Part shown: piece after piece, positions 46,135-55,514 of the stretch | Numbering within the stretch: the stretch's first letter is position 1 | How the letters are laid out: the number at the start of each line of letters is the position of its first letter | Assembly (NCBI RefSeq): GCF_002240415.1 | Contig: NZ_CP020028.1 | Location: 2,319,501 to 2,383,500 of the forward strand | DNA length: 64,000 bases | Reading direction: 5' to 3' | Source: Paenibacillus kribbensis | GTDB taxonomy: Bacteria; Bacillota; Bacilli; Paenibacillales; Paenibacillaceae | The notes under the pieces: generated by a model | The model's database searches: none | Seen by the model: only the letters and a program-made list of their open reading frames with translations | What the model was told of the DNA's origin: nothing | Translations under genes and position numbers: made by a program

Positions 46135-47007
46135 ATGCAATTTAAAAAAATCGGCGTCATCGGCGGCGGTACTATGGGCCAAGGTATTTCTGAAATGCTC
46201 GCGTCCAAAGGAATCGATGTGCTGCTGGTAGAGCAGACACCAGAGAAACTAGACTACGCCTACAATATGATTGAAACGAGTCTGGACAAACAGCTGGAAA
46301 AGTGGGCAATCACACAAGCGGAGAAAAAATTGATTTTATCCCGCATTCAAAAAGTATCCCATTTGGCAGAGCTGGGCAGTTGTGATATGGTCATTGAAAC
46401 CATTACAGAAAACCTGGATGAGAAGAAAGCTGTTTTCCAAGAGCTGGACCATGTGTGTCCAAGCAACATTATTCTTGCAAGTAATACATCCACGCTGAGC
46501 CTGACCGAGCTTGCGAGCTCGACCAAGTATCCAGAGCGTGTGATTGGCATGCACTTTATTTATCCGGTATCCCGCATTGATCTTGTAGAAATTATTCGTG
46601 GCTTGAAAACTTCGGACGATACGTTTGAGAACACTAAAATGTTTGTTGAAGAAGTAGTAGAGAAAAAAGGGGTTATGATCTATGAATCCCCAGGCTTCGT
46701 AACAAGCCGTATCATTTGCTTGCTGATCAATGAAGCTGCACATGTGCTTCAAGAGGGCGTAGCTTCCGCTGAAGATATCGACGATGCTATGCGAATCGGC
46801 TACAGCTTCCAAAACGGTCCTTTGGAAATGGCTGACCGCTTTGGTCTGGATTCCGTTTTGGCCGCTCTGGAGCGGATGTTCCGCGAATTCGGCGAATTGA
46901 AATATCGTCCGTCCATCGTCTTGAAGAAAATGGTGCGTGCAGGTAATCTGGGCGTAAAATCGGGTGAAGGGTTCTTTAAGTACGACAAGGATGGTGACCG
47001 GATATGA
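46135..47007 (+). CDS. 3-hydroxyacyl-CoA (3-hydroxybutyryl-CoA) dehydrogenase
   Basis: A 290-residue NAD-dependent dehydrogenase. The Rossmann motif is IGVIGGGTMGQGIS; catalytic regions are VIETITENLDEKK, SNTSTLSLTELA, GMHFIYPV (catalytic His) and the C-terminal GNLGVKSGEGFFKYD. Family members oxidise 3-hydroxyacyl-CoA or reduce acetoacetyl-CoA. No thiolase or crotonase lies nearby. The ATG at 46135 gives the family length; an upstream in-frame ATG at 46069 would add 22 unrelated residues. Its stop overlaps acetate kinase by 4 nt. Confidence 0.88.
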   Translation: MQFKKIGVIGGGTMGQGISEMLASKGIDVLLVEQTPEKLDYAYNMIETSLDKQLEKWAITQAEKKLILSRIQKVSHLAELGSCDMVIETITENLDEKKAVFQELDHVCPSNIILASNTSTLSLTELASSTKYPERVIGMHFIYPVSRIDLVEIIRGLKTSDDTFENTKMFVEEVVEKKGVMIYESPGFVTSRIICLLINEAAHVLQEGVASAEDIDDAMRIGYSFQNGPLEMADRFGLDSVLAALERMFREFGELKYRPSIVLKKMVRAGNLGVKSGEGFFKYDKDGDRI

Positions 47008-48200
47008 AAATTCTCGTAATCAATGCAGGGAGTTCTTCCCTGAAATACCAACTGTATGATATGACGGATGAGTCCGTTTTGGCGAAAGGTCTGGTAGAGC
47101 GTATCGGTATGGACTCCTCTATCCTGACGCATAAGCCAACAGGCAAAGAAGAATATACTGAAGTTAGCGAAATTCTGGAGCATACCACAGCGGTCCGTAA
47201 AGTGCTCAATGCACTTACAGATGCGGAGCATGGTGTGATTTCCAGCGTTAGCGAAATTGAGGCTGTAGGCCATCGCGTGGTTCATGGAGGAGAAATCTTC
47301 AAGCAGTCAGCACTTATAACGCCTGAAGCAAAAAGTGAAATCCGTCGCCTGTTCGACCTTGCGCCACTGCATAACCCGCCTTCCATGATGGGGATTAGAG
47401 CCGCAGAAGCAAATATGCCGAATGTGCCGCAGACTGTAATATTTGATACCTCGTTCCACCAAACGATGCCTGAGAAAGCTTACATGTACGCTATTCCACG
47501 GGTGTTGTACAATAAGTACAAGGTACGTCGTTACGGTGCCCATGGTACTTCCCATGATTTTGTTAGTAAGGAAGCTGCCAAATTCCTGGGTCGTCCTCTG
47601 GAAGATTTGAAGATCATTACTTGTCATATCGGTAATGGCGGTAGTATAACAGCAGTCCAAGGTGGCTTGTCTGTAGATACTTCCATGGGTATGACTCCAC
47701 TGGAAGGACTTATGATGGGTACACGTAGTGGTGATTTGGACCCTGCAATCGTGCCTTATGTTATGAACAAAGAAGAATTGACGGTCAATGAAGTTAACTC
47801 CATGCTGAACAAGCACAGTGGACTTTTAGCGATTTCCGGTATCAGCAGTGATATGCGTGAAGTCACAGAAGGTATGGAAAAAGGCGAAGCTAATTCTACA
47901 TTGGCATTCGAAATGTATGAATACCGTCTGCGTAAATACATTGGCTCGTATGCTGCGGCAATGAACGGGGTAGACGTGATTGTATTTACAGCAGGTGTAG
48001 GCGAAAATTCCGCTGTTCTGCGTAAGAGAGTGTTGGAGCAACTGACATTCCTCGGTATCGAGCTGGATGAATCACTGAACGCTATTCGCTCTGGTGAGCC
48101 TCGTCGGATTACAACGGCAAATTCCAAGGTAGAAGTATTGGTTATTCCAACGAACGAAGAACTGGTTATTGCCCGTGACACGTTCCGTTTGGTACAATAA
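47004..48200 (+). CDS. ackA: Acetate kinase
   Basis: Interconverts acetyl phosphate and acetate with ATP, the energy-yielding end of overflow metabolism. KILVINAGSSSLKYQLY, GHRVVHGGEIF, FDTSFHQTMPEKAY, RYGAHGTSHDFVS and MGTRSGDLDP are diagnostic. The 398-residue length is normal. It starts in an ATGA overlap with the dehydrogenase, an unusual pairing. A 10-bp A/T hairpin and an AACAGCC/GGCTGTT hairpin lie between it and asnS. Confidence 0.96.
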   Translation: MKILVINAGSSSLKYQLYDMTDESVLAKGLVERIGMDSSILTHKPTGKEEYTEVSEILEHTTAVRKVLNALTDAEHGVISSVSEIEAVGHRVVHGGEIFKQSALITPEAKSEIRRLFDLAPLHNPPSMMGIRAAEANMPNVPQTVIFDTSFHQTMPEKAYMYAIPRVLYNKYKVRRYGAHGTSHDFVSKEAAKFLGRPLEDLKIITCHIGNGGSITAVQGGLSVDTSMGMTPLEGLMMGTRSGDLDPAIVPYVMNKEELTVNEVNSMLNKHSGLLAISGISSDMREVTEGMEKGEANSTLAFEMYEYRLRKYIGSYAAAMNGVDVIVFTAGVGENSAVLRKRVLEQLTFLGIELDESLNAIRSGEPRRITTANSKVEVLVIPTNEELVIARDTFRLVQ

Positions 48201-48269
48201 CTTAGCTGAAATAAAATGAATTTTATGCATACATACATACTTTAGCATGTATGTATTAACCAGTTGAGA

Positions 48270-48304
48270 ACAAACAGCCTGACCCTAGGGAAGGGCTGTT
48301 TGAT
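48270..48304 (+). terminator. Probable weak terminator before asnS
   Basis: AACAGCC (48274-48280) pairs with GGCTGTT (48295-48301) around an inner CCCTAGGG, with a short T-containing run. It precedes the asnS ribosome site by about 10 nt. Confidence 0.45.
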
Positions 48305-48328
48305 TTTCGGTTAAGAGGAGAGACGTTC

Positions 48329-49624
48329 ATGACGAATAAAAGTACGATTGCCCAAGTAGGCCGCCATGTAGGGGAAACGGTTACAATCGGCGCTTGGGTA
48401 AACAATAAAAGATCTAGCGGTAAAATTCAGTTTCTGCAACTGCGTGACGGTAGCGGATATATTCAAGGGGTTATCGTAAAAAGCGAAGTGTCCGAGGACA
48501 TTTGGAATGATGCCAAATCCTTGACTCAAGAAAGCTCCCTGTATGTGACTGGAGTCGTGCGTGAGGAACCGCGTAGCCAATCAGGCTTTGAATTAACGGT
48601 TACAGGCATTGAAATTATTCATCTGACTGAAAACTACCCGATTACACCAAAAGAGCATGGGGTAGATTTTCTGATGGATCACCGTCATTTGTGGCTGCGT
48701 TCCGCCAAGCAACGTGCTGTTCTGATCGTACGGGCAGAGATCATCCGTGCTGTACAGGAATTTTTTAATAGCAACGGCTTTACGAAGGTGGACCCGCCGA
48801 TTTTGACGCCTTCTTCCGCAGAAGGCACAACAGAGCTGTTCCACATCAAATATTTTGACGAAGATGCATATTTGACACAAAGTGGACAATTGTATATGGA
48901 AGCGGCAGCGATGGCTTTGGGTAAGGTATATTCCTTTGGCCCAACGTTCCGTGCGGAAAAGTCCAAAACACGTCGTCACCTGATTGAGTTCTGGATGATT
49001 GAGCCGGAAATGGCTTTTGTGGATCATGAAGAATCCTTGCGCATCCAGGAGCAGTTTGTAAGCCATATCGTACAGTCTGTTCTGAAAAATTGTGCAAAGG
49101 AACTTGAAACGATTGGACGCGATGTTTCGAAGCTGGAGCAAATTCAAGGCGAATTCCCGCGCATCACGTATGATGAGGCGATTGCGTTCCTCCAAGGTGA
49201 AGGATTCGATATTCCTTGGGGTGAAGACTTTGGCGCTCCTCATGAAACGGCTATTGCCGACAAATACAACAAGCCTGTATTCATTACACATTGGCCGGCT
49301 CACATTAAGGCATTTTATATGAAACCCGACCCAACTCGTCCAGAGGTTGTTTTGTGTGCCGATATGATCGCTCCTGAAGGCTACGGCGAAATTATCGGGG
49401 GTTCCCAACGGATTGATGATCCGGCCTTGATGGAAGAGCGTTTTAACGAGCATAACCTAGCACGCGAAGCTTACCAGTGGTATATGGATCTGCGCACCTA
49501 TGGCAGCGTTCCGCATTCCGGCTTTGGACTGGGACTGGAGCGTACAGTAGCCTGGATTTGCGGGCTCGATCATGTACGTGAAACGATTCCGTTCCCACGT
49601 ATGCTGTATCGTCTGTATCCGTAA
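48329..49624 (+). CDS. asnS: Asparaginyl-tRNA synthetase
   Basis: Class II aminoacyl-tRNA synthetase. An N-terminal OB-fold ([26 protein letters not shown]) is followed by the class II core: motif 2 region [22 protein letters not shown] and motif 3 [13 protein letters not shown]. At 431 residues it is normal. AGAGGAGAG precedes the ATG. In B. subtilis aspB lies directly upstream and dnaD downstream; only dnaD is kept here. No T-box signature is seen upstream. Confidence 0.97.
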   Translation: MTNKSTIAQVGRHVGETVTIGAWVNNKRSSGKIQFLQLRDGSGYIQGVIVKSEVSEDIWNDAKSLTQESSLYVTGVVREEPRSQSGFELTVTGIEIIHLTENYPITPKEHGVDFLMDHRHLWLRSAKQRAVLIVRAEIIRAVQEFFNSNGFTKVDPPILTPSSAEGTTELFHIKYFDEDAYLTQSGQLYMEAAAMALGKVYSFGPTFRAEKSKTRRHLIEFWMIEPEMAFVDHEESLRIQEQFVSHIVQSVLKNCAKELETIGRDVSKLEQIQGEFPRITYDEAIAFLQGEGFDIPWGEDFGAPHETAIADKYNKPVFITHWPAHIKAFYMKPDPTRPEVVLCADMIAPEGYGEIIGGSQRIDDPALMEERFNEHNLAREAYQWYMDLRTYGSVPHSGFGLGLERTVAWICGLDHVRETIPFPRMLYRLYP

Positions 49625-49627
49625 CCG

Positions 49628-50356
49628 ATGACCGGATCATTCGACAAGACATCTGCGGCTGGGTGGGCGGAGGGAGCAGCCTTTGCTATGGAAGCCGGAA
49701 TGGTCCAGATTCCCTACGCCCTGCTCAAGCATTATCGGACGCTTCGGCTGACGGATGGTGAAATGCTGCTGCTGATGCAGCTACTTGCTTTTAAACAGGC
49801 GGAACGTAATGAATTTCCAACATGGGAGCAGTTACAGGCCCGTCTTGGATGTACTGCGAACGAAATCGCGCTCTATTTCAGCAAGCTGACGAAAGAAGGC
49901 TTTTTGCGAATTGATTCTGTGGAGGACCGTAGCTCATCCGTACAATTTGAACGCTACAATTTGACGGGACTGTATCGTAAGCTGGCGGAGTGTATGATTG
50001 CCGAGCGTACGGAGCCAGACGATGAGGACGACTTTTTGTTTGCCGGGCAACCTGAGATTCAGAATGGAACAACGCAATCTTTGCCTACAGAAGAACGAAA
50101 TTTGTTCACGATTTTCGAGAAAGAATTTGGTCGGCCGCTGTCACCGATGGAATACGAGACGATCAACAGTTGGATGGATCAGGATCGTTATCCCGAAGAG
50201 CTGATTTTGCTGGCTTTGAAGGAAGCGGTGTTTGCAGGAAAGGTGCACTTCCGATATATAGACCGCATATTGCTGGAGTGGAGTCGAAACCGTGTGCGCA
50301 ATGCACAGGATGCCAAAGAATACGCCCAGCGATTCCGTGGTGGCGGACGCAGCTAA
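49628..50356 (+). CDS. dnaD: DnaD-family primosomal replication protein
   Basis: Acts with DnaB and DnaI to load the replicative helicase in Firmicutes. Residues about 20-115 form a winged-helix DDBH1-like domain (VQIPYALLKHYRTLRLTDGEMLLLMQLLAFKQ), and the C-terminal DDBH2 domain has LFTIFEKEFGRPLSPMEYETINSW and YIDRILLEWSRNRVRNAQDA. At 242 residues it is close to the usual length. The next gene in B. subtilis (nth) is absent. Confidence 0.93.
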   Translation: MTGSFDKTSAAGWAEGAAFAMEAGMVQIPYALLKHYRTLRLTDGEMLLLMQLLAFKQAERNEFPTWEQLQARLGCTANEIALYFSKLTKEGFLRIDSVEDRSSSVQFERYNLTGLYRKLAECMIAERTEPDDEDDFLFAGQPEIQNGTTQSLPTEERNLFTIFEKEFGRPLSPMEYETINSWMDQDRYPEELILLALKEAVFAGKVHFRYIDRILLEWSRNRVRNAQDAKEYAQRFRGGGRS

Positions 50357-50433
50357 AGCAGCGGTCTGTGTCATCGCCTGTGCATAACAATTAAGCAGAA
50401 AATTAAAGCGAGCAAGCAGGCTTTAATGATAGA

Positions 50434-50472
50434 GGACACACCACTCCGGTTGGAGGGTGTGTCCTTTTTAAA
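50434..50472 (+). terminator. Terminator after dnaD
   Basis: GGACACACC and GGTGTGTCC form a perfect 9-bp stem with an inner CC/GG pair, followed by T5. It lies upstream of the most probable sigma gene start, arguing against an upstream ATG at 50426. Confidence 0.85.
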
Positions 50473-50542
50473 TATTTTTAAAAAAATATGCAGGGGGAGA
50501 AAATTCTCTGACGTCTATAGTATTGGGAAGGGGGAGAGCGTC

Positions 50543-51091
50543 ATTGATATAGAGAGAATCATTGAGCGAATCCGGTCTGGTGATCGGCAGGCGTTCCGTG
50601 AGATCGTAGAACTGTACAGCAAGCATGTGTTTCATATCGCCTATTCGGTATTGCATGACAGTAAGGAAGCGGAAGATGCCGCACAGGAAGCGTTCGTTCA
50701 GGTGTATAAGTCTCTCCCCCAGTACCGGAACGAAGGTTTCAAAACGTGGCTGAGCCGAATTGCGCTCCACAAAGCGCTGGATATCAAGCGCAAACAGGAC
50801 AGGCGGCCCACAGAGCTCGTAGACGTTGCACAAACGCTCGTACAGTTCCCTTCCCGGGATGAGGATATGCTGTCGCGCCTGATCCGCGAGGAACGCAATG
50901 TAGAACTATCGGAAAAAATCGCCCAGTTGCCCCAGCAGCATCGGGATATTATTCGAGCCTATTATATGCAGGGCAAAACTTATGACCAAATTGCGGATGA
51001 GACGCAGGTAGCTTTAAAAACGGTAGAGTCCAGGCTTTACCGGGCACGGCAATGGATTCGAAATCACTGGAAGGAGGAGGAATGGCAATGA
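50543..51091 (+). CDS. ECF-family sigma factor, probable ATT start
   Basis: A group-4 sigma factor of about 182 residues. Region 2: AFREIVELYSKHVFHIAYSV, EAEDAAQEAFVQVYKSL and FKTWLSRIALHKALDIKR. Region 4: IAQLPQQHRDIIRAYYMQGKTYDQIADE and VALKTVESRLYRARQWIR. No in-frame ATG, GTG or TTG exists between the dnaD terminator and conserved sequence. The best start is ATT at 50543, 6 nt after AGGGGGAG, as in infC-like genes. The 3' end overlaps the next gene (ATGA), a predicted anti-sigma factor. Confidence 0.88.
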   Translation: MDIERIIERIRSGDRQAFREIVELYSKHVFHIAYSVLHDSKEAEDAAQEAFVQVYKSLPQYRNEGFKTWLSRIALHKALDIKRKQDRRPTELVDVAQTLVQFPSRDEDMLSRLIREERNVELSEKIAQLPQQHRDIIRAYYMQGKTYDQIADETQVALKTVESRLYRARQWIRNHWKEEEWQ

Positions 51092-51555
51092 CTGAACAAC
51101 AGGATAAACCGTGGATGGAAGGGCAATTAAAGGATTGGCATGCTTATATAACAGGAACTTGCACGTTAGAAGAGTCTGAGCGGCTGGAAAAGCTTTTGCT
51201 GGAAGACGAACAGGCGCTGGATGTATATCTTGCTGCACTGGAGCAACTGGAACCGACCTTAGAAGATCATGTTGCCCAGATAAATGCGGAGCACTTCACA
51301 GACAGAGTCATGGCCGTTCTTTCCGATATAGACGCAGAAGCGAGTCAAGTCATTTTTAACAAGCGTCGCTGGTTTGAAAAGCCTGTGTTTCACTATGTTA
51401 TAGCGGCAAGCCTGACCTTGATCTTGCTGTCCAGTGGTGCTTTTGACAAAATGCTGCAAAACAACGGAAAGCCGATTCCTTCAAAAGAACGCGTCTCTTA
51501 CAGTGAAGAGGTCATGCGAGCTACGACAAGCTGGCTCGACAAATTAAAACCCTAA
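51088..51555 (+). CDS. Predicted single-pass membrane anti-sigma factor
   Basis: A 155-residue protein with an N-terminal cytoplasmic helical region (WHAYITGTCTLEESERLEKLL, partly resembling zinc anti-sigma domains but without a clear HxxxCxxC), one helix at about 105-122 (FHYVIAASLTLILLSSGAF) and a short outside tail. GGAGG 7 nt before the ATG at 51088. Anti-sigma function follows from coupling to the sigma gene. Confidence 0.75.
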   Translation: MTEQQDKPWMEGQLKDWHAYITGTCTLEESERLEKLLLEDEQALDVYLAALEQLEPTLEDHVAQINAEHFTDRVMAVLSDIDAEASQVIFNKRRWFEKPVFHYVIAASLTLILLSSGAFDKMLQNNGKPIPSKERVSYSEEVMRATTSWLDKLKP

Positions 51556-51600
51556 AATTCGGATTTGGCAATATCCCAAGATTAGAAAGGAAGTGTAGCT

Positions 51601-52875
51601 GTGCCTTATACAGAACGAAGCAAACTGCTGGCATTTCTGCTGAATATCATCCCTGGTGTAGGACACTATTACTGGAAGCGCAAAGCCAATGCGTTTGTAT
51701 ATACCATTTTGTTTTTTGGATGTCTGGCGGGAGGTTTTTTTCTTGCGGTGGTAGCGAGGGACGAAGGGCCTTTTTTGGCTAGTATTTTTGTGGCCACTCT
51801 TGTGTGGGGATTGAGTATGCTGCATATCATGATCAGCTTATTGCGTAATGATGCTCGTACAGTTGTTGCTCCATATCCTCCGCATCCTTCTCATACAGGT
51901 CCGAACCCGTATGGCTTTTACGCTCAGCATGTATCTTATGAAGGTGAAGGCTTGGCGGGAGAAGCATCGGAAGGTGCAACAGATACAAATACGGATGTAC
52001 CGGGAGCAGGAGTAGGCTATGGTCCAGGTTATAATCCTTATGAGCAAGGATACTACGGGGCGCCAGGTTCGCCCGCTTACCCAAAAGGGTCGGATAATGA
52101 ACGTTTTTTCACCATATTGCTATCGTTCATCCCGGGATTGGGGCACCTTCATCTGGGGCTAATGCAGCGTGGCTTGTCTTTTCTGATGTCCTTCTTTGGC
52201 TTTGGAGTGATTCTCATCTTTATTACCAGTGTTACAAACGAATCTGGATTTATGGCGTTTGCAGGCGTGTTGCCGATTATTTGGCTGTATTGCATGTTTG
52301 ATGCGGTGCAGCTTGTACATCGCAAGCAAGCAGGAGAAATTCTTCAGGACCGGACTTTGTTTGAGGAACTGGAGCATGGAAGAGTTGAGGGGCGGCGCAG
52401 TAAAATGCTGGCTTCCATTTTATCCGTATTTCCCGGTGCCGGTCATATGTATATCGGTCTGCAAAAACGGGGGCTTCAGCTCATGCTGCTGTTTTTAGGA
52501 GGAATCTATGTGCTGGATGTGCTGCATCTTTCGCTCTTTTTGTTCCTGATTCCGGTCATCTGGTTTTACAGCTTTTTTGATGCGTTGCAGCAAGTAAGCC
52601 GTTATGGTCGGGAACCACTGATTGACAAGCCTGTCATCGGCATGTTTGCACAATATCATCGGTGGGTAGGCTTGGGATTGCTGGCGCTGGGTGCTTATTA
52701 CATCCTGATTAACATCCTGGTTCCTGTGCTGGATCGCCTGTTTCCAGAAGGGCAGATTTACAATATCGTCGACACATATTTACGAACAATTATTGTATCC
52801 TTCTTGTTGATCGGCGGTGGTATTTGGATGATGATCGGTAATTCCAAAACGAAACGGGCAAAGGAGAAGCGATAG
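51601..52875 (+). CDS. Multi-pass membrane protein with three TM2-like repeats
   Basis: A 424-residue protein starting at GTG. Three internal repeats carry a Pro-Gly-x-Gly-His turn: NIIPGVGHYYWKR (about 15-27), SFIPGLGHLHLGL (about 175-187) and SVFPGAGHMYIGL (about 274-286). A long Pro/Gly/Tyr-rich linker (about 95-160) follows the first. The repeats resemble TM2-domain hairpins. Function unknown; by operon position it probably serves the envelope-stress response controlled by the ECF factor two genes upstream. Confidence 0.8.
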   Translation: MPYTERSKLLAFLLNIIPGVGHYYWKRKANAFVYTILFFGCLAGGFFLAVVARDEGPFLASIFVATLVWGLSMLHIMISLLRNDARTVVAPYPPHPSHTGPNPYGFYAQHVSYEGEGLAGEASEGATDTNTDVPGAGVGYGPGYNPYEQGYYGAPGSPAYPKGSDNERFFTILLSFIPGLGHLHLGLMQRGLSFLMSFFGFGVILIFITSVTNESGFMAFAGVLPIIWLYCMFDAVQLVHRKQAGEILQDRTLFEELEHGRVEGRRSKMLASILSVFPGAGHMYIGLQKRGLQLMLLFLGGIYVLDVLHLSLFLFLIPVIWFYSFFDALQQVSRYGREPLIDKPVIGMFAQYHRWVGLGLLALGAYYILINILVPVLDRLFPEGQIYNIVDTYLRTIIVSFLLIGGGIWMMIGNSKTKRAKEKR

Positions 52876-52876
52876 A

Positions 52877-53620
52877 ATGGATACTGAATTTTCAAAGAGT
52901 GAGGCTCCCATGAAGGGAGTCCATCATTCTCCTAGTGACGGGACAAGCTCTAACAAGACATCAACTGCTTCAGCAGGGGTATGGAAGGTCGGGAGGCTTT
53001 CAATGGGACTTTTTCTTGTCCTGTTAGGCGGCATAACGTGTGCCTCCAAGTTTTGGGGAGCAGGCACCCTGGAGCAGATATTGACCTGGTGGCCTGTCGT
53101 ATTTGTTTTGCTGGGATTGGAGATTTTAATGTATACAGCGTGGAAAGGGACACGTGAGCGCATTCGTTATGATTTGTTCAGTATGTTCATTACGGCCGTA
53201 TTGGTTTTTTTCTGTATCGGATTTGCTTTGGTCAGCTCACTGGGACTTACTACTCAAGTCAGGGAAATGATGGGTTCTGTGCAGGAAACAAGGCTTCTCC
53301 CTGATTGGCATGAGAAAATGCCTGCCGGTGTGACCAAGGTGATTGTGCAGGGAGAAAATCCGTATGCGGTCAAAATTGATGCAACCACCTCACCAGAGGT
53401 GCATGTGTTTGGAAGCTATGTATATACAGGCAACGTGAACGAATTCAAAGGACAAGAGCTATATCAGACAAAGCAAATTGGAGATACGTTATATGTGCTG
53501 CTCGGCCAAATTCCGACACGTTTTATGCAGGATCGGCAGCAGCTTGACGTTACGATTGCAGTTCCCAAGGGAATTGCGGTTACTGTACGTGATAGCCATG
53601 GGAATATTATCGGGGAATAG
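52877..53620 (+). CDS. Membrane protein, LiaF/DUF5668-like
   Basis: A 247-residue protein starting 1 nt after its neighbour's stop. After a polar N-terminal 35 residues come helices at about 40-58, 66-85 and 97-120, then a C-terminal soluble beta-type domain (VTKVIVQGENPYAVKIDATTSPEVHVFGSYVY). The layout resembles LiaF/LiaI-type cell-wall-stress proteins. It ends the four-gene sigma operon. Confidence 0.72.
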   Translation: MDTEFSKSEAPMKGVHHSPSDGTSSNKTSTASAGVWKVGRLSMGLFLVLLGGITCASKFWGAGTLEQILTWWPVVFVLLGLEILMYTAWKGTRERIRYDLFSMFITAVLVFFCIGFALVSSLGLTTQVREMMGSVQETRLLPDWHEKMPAGVTKVIVQGENPYAVKIDATTSPEVHVFGSYVYTGNVNEFKGQELYQTKQIGDTLYVLLGQIPTRFMQDRQQLDVTIAVPKGIAVTVRDSHGNIIGE

Positions 53621-53777
53621 GGAGTGCTTCCGGCTCCAGCTTTACATTCTGCATCATTCAAGCGATACTTTAAAGGAGAAGCCCTTGTGGATTCATTCAG
53701 TGTATGTGATCTTAGGGTAAACTTGAAGTAAGTGAATTGAATACAACTACGAATGTACCTGGAAAGAGAGGAAAAAC

Positions 53778-54389
53778 ATGATATCGTTAAATCCTGATAC
53801 GCTTACAGCGCGTGAAAATTATAAACTGTTAAGCGGAAGCATTATCCCAAGGCCGGTAGCCTTTGTAACGACGTTGAGCAGCGAAGGAGTGCTGAATGGA
53901 GCCCCGTTCAGTTATTTTTCCATCGTAGCCTCCGAGCCGCCGCTTCTGTCCGTATCCGTACAACGTGTGGACGGAGTGTCCAAAGATACAGCGCGCAATG
54001 CGATGGAGCAAAAAGCTTTTGTCGTACATATCACAGATGAGGACAATGTAGGCGCAGTGAATGTGACGGCTTCTCGTCTGTCGCCGGATGAGAGTGAAAT
54101 TATGTTAGCAGGACTAACGCCGATCCAAAGTACAAAAATTGCGGTTCCGGGTGTGAGCGAAGCGAAAATACGGATGGAATGTGTCCTGGAGCGGGCAATA
54201 CCGCTGGGAGGTACGGAGAACGCACCGGCCTGTGATCTGCTGATCGGGCGCGTGGTGCAGTATCACTTATCCGAGGAAGCGTATCAAAACACCTATGTCA
54301 TTGCCAAAAATTTGCGTCCGGTGAGCCGATTGGCCGGAAACGACTATGCGAAGCTGGGTGAGCAATTCAAGCTGGAGCGTCCCCAATAG
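53778..54389 (+). CDS. Flavin reductase / FMN-binding split-barrel family protein
   Basis: A 203-residue protein with the family pattern LLSGSIIPRPVAFVTTLSSEGVLNGAPFSYFSIVASEPPLLSVS, which binds FMN, and VSRLAGNDYAKLGE near the C-terminus. Relatives reduce FMN/FAD or act as pseudo-flavoproteins; the substrate partner is not known. GAGAGG precedes the ATG. Confidence 0.85.
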   Translation: MISLNPDTLTARENYKLLSGSIIPRPVAFVTTLSSEGVLNGAPFSYFSIVASEPPLLSVSVQRVDGVSKDTARNAMEQKAFVVHITDEDNVGAVNVTASRLSPDESEIMLAGLTPIQSTKIAVPGVSEAKIRMECVLERAIPLGGTENAPACDLLIGRVVQYHLSEEAYQNTYVIAKNLRPVSRLAGNDYAKLGEQFKLERPQ

Positions 54390-54403
54390 GGGGCGTTTTT
54401 TTA
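54379..54403 (+). terminator. Terminator after the flavin reductase gene
   Basis: GCGTCCCC, loop AATA, GGGGGCG, then T7; the stem includes the last codons and stop. Confidence 0.85.
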
Positions 54404-54538
54404 TAGCATTAAGTACTAGTGAATACTCTGTCCATTGTTGCGTATAAATATAGTCCGAATACTTTTCTTTTGAACAAGTATTATAGTTAATGTGGGAAGT
54501 TCGTAATACAATTTTCTCATCAAAGGAGGATCTTGGTT

Positions 54539-55312
54539 ATGAGCAAGGTTGCAATCGTTACGGATTCTGGAGGCGGATTAGGAAAAGGTATCGCAGAGAG
54601 GCTGTGCAGAGATGGTTTCAGTGTTGTACTTCATGACATCAATGAAGCGTTGCTGAACGAAACGGTTTCTGAACTCAAAGGAAAGAACTTTAATGTTATC
54701 GGAGTTAAAGGAGATGTATCTAAACGTGAGGACCAATTCAATCTGGTCAAAGAAGCGGTCGATCAATTTGGTCGTTTGGACGTTTTTGTTAACAATGCGG
54801 GAATCGACGCGGTTGCTCCGTTTTTGGAAATTACAGAAGAACAACTGAACAGACTATTCAAAATCAACGTAAATGGCGTCGTTTTTGGTACTCAAGCCGC
54901 CGCCAATCAATTTATTAAGCAAGCAGCCAAAGGAAAAATCATTAATGCGTGTAGTATAGCAGGCCACGAATCCTTTGAAATGCTCGGCACATATTCTGCG
55001 ACCAAGCATGCTGTGAAATCCTTTACCCACTCGGCCGCTAAGGAACTGGCTAAATATAAAATTACAGTAAATGCATATTGTCCCGGTGTTGCAAAAACGA
55101 AGATGTGGGATCGGATTGACGAAGAAATGGTTAAGTATAGCGACGACCTAAAACCGGGGGAAGCATTTGAGAAGTTTTCTTCGGAAATTGCCCTCAAAAG
55201 ATATCAAACGCCTGAAGATGTCGCCAATCTAGTATCTTTCTTGGCTTCGGATGATTCGGATTATATTACAGGTCAAGCCATTCTCACGGATGGTGGTCTG
55301 GTTTATCGTTGA
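54539..55312 (+). CDS. Acetoin-reductase-like short-chain dehydrogenase with altered glycine motif
   Basis: A 257-residue SDR paralogous to the gene at 42525: NNAGIDA, catalytic [10 protein letters not shown] and [32 protein letters not shown], and [17 protein letters not shown]. The cofactor loop reads [11 protein letters not shown], so the first Gly of TGxxxGxG is Asp, which may change cofactor affinity. It is more AT-rich than the first paralogue. AAGGAGG with 9-nt spacing supports the ATG at 54539. Substrate uncertain. Confidence 0.82.
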   Translation: MSKVAIVTDSGGGLGKGIAERLCRDGFSVVLHDINEALLNETVSELKGKNFNVIGVKGDVSKREDQFNLVKEAVDQFGRLDVFVNNAGIDAVAPFLEITEEQLNRLFKINVNGVVFGTQAAANQFIKQAAKGKIINACSIAGHESFEMLGTYSATKHAVKSFTHSAAKELAKYKITVNAYCPGVAKTKMWDRIDEEMVKYSDDLKPGEAFEKFSSEIALKRYQTPEDVANLVSFLASDDSDYITGQAILTDGGLVYR

Positions 55313-55356
55313 TACATTAGATTTTAAAATATCGAATTTGCTTTCACAAAGAGAAA

Positions 55357-55499
55357 GGTGTAGAGATCATCGAGGGCGCTTCATGCCAGATCATATTCAT
55401 ATGCTGGGAGCATTCCACCGAAGATGAGCGTATCGAGCTTCATGGAATACCTCAAGGGGAAGAGTGCCCTCATGATCTTCGCCAAACATGACATCCATA
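55357..55499 (+). pseudogene. Degenerate IS200/IS605-type transposase (TnpA) fragment
   Basis: Three frames together give pieces typical of IS200 TnpA: GVEIIEG (from 55357), MPDHIHML (from 55383; the HxH-containing HUH motif) and SIPPKMSVSSFMEYLKGKSALMIFAKH (from about 55409). Two frameshifts and missing ends show decay. It marks a past insertion at the accessory stretch. Confidence 0.75.
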
Positions 55500-55514
55500 A
55501 TCCTTTCTTATGTG

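Noticed and set aside
48593..49453. A 286-residue minus-strand reading frame opposite asnS
   Set aside because: Shadow of the asnS coding frame; no motif and no ribosome site.
50426..50542. Start of the ECF sigma gene at the ATG at 50426
   Set aside because: This would place the dnaD terminator hairpin inside the coding region and add about 39 residues unlike sigma factors; its ribosome site is poor.
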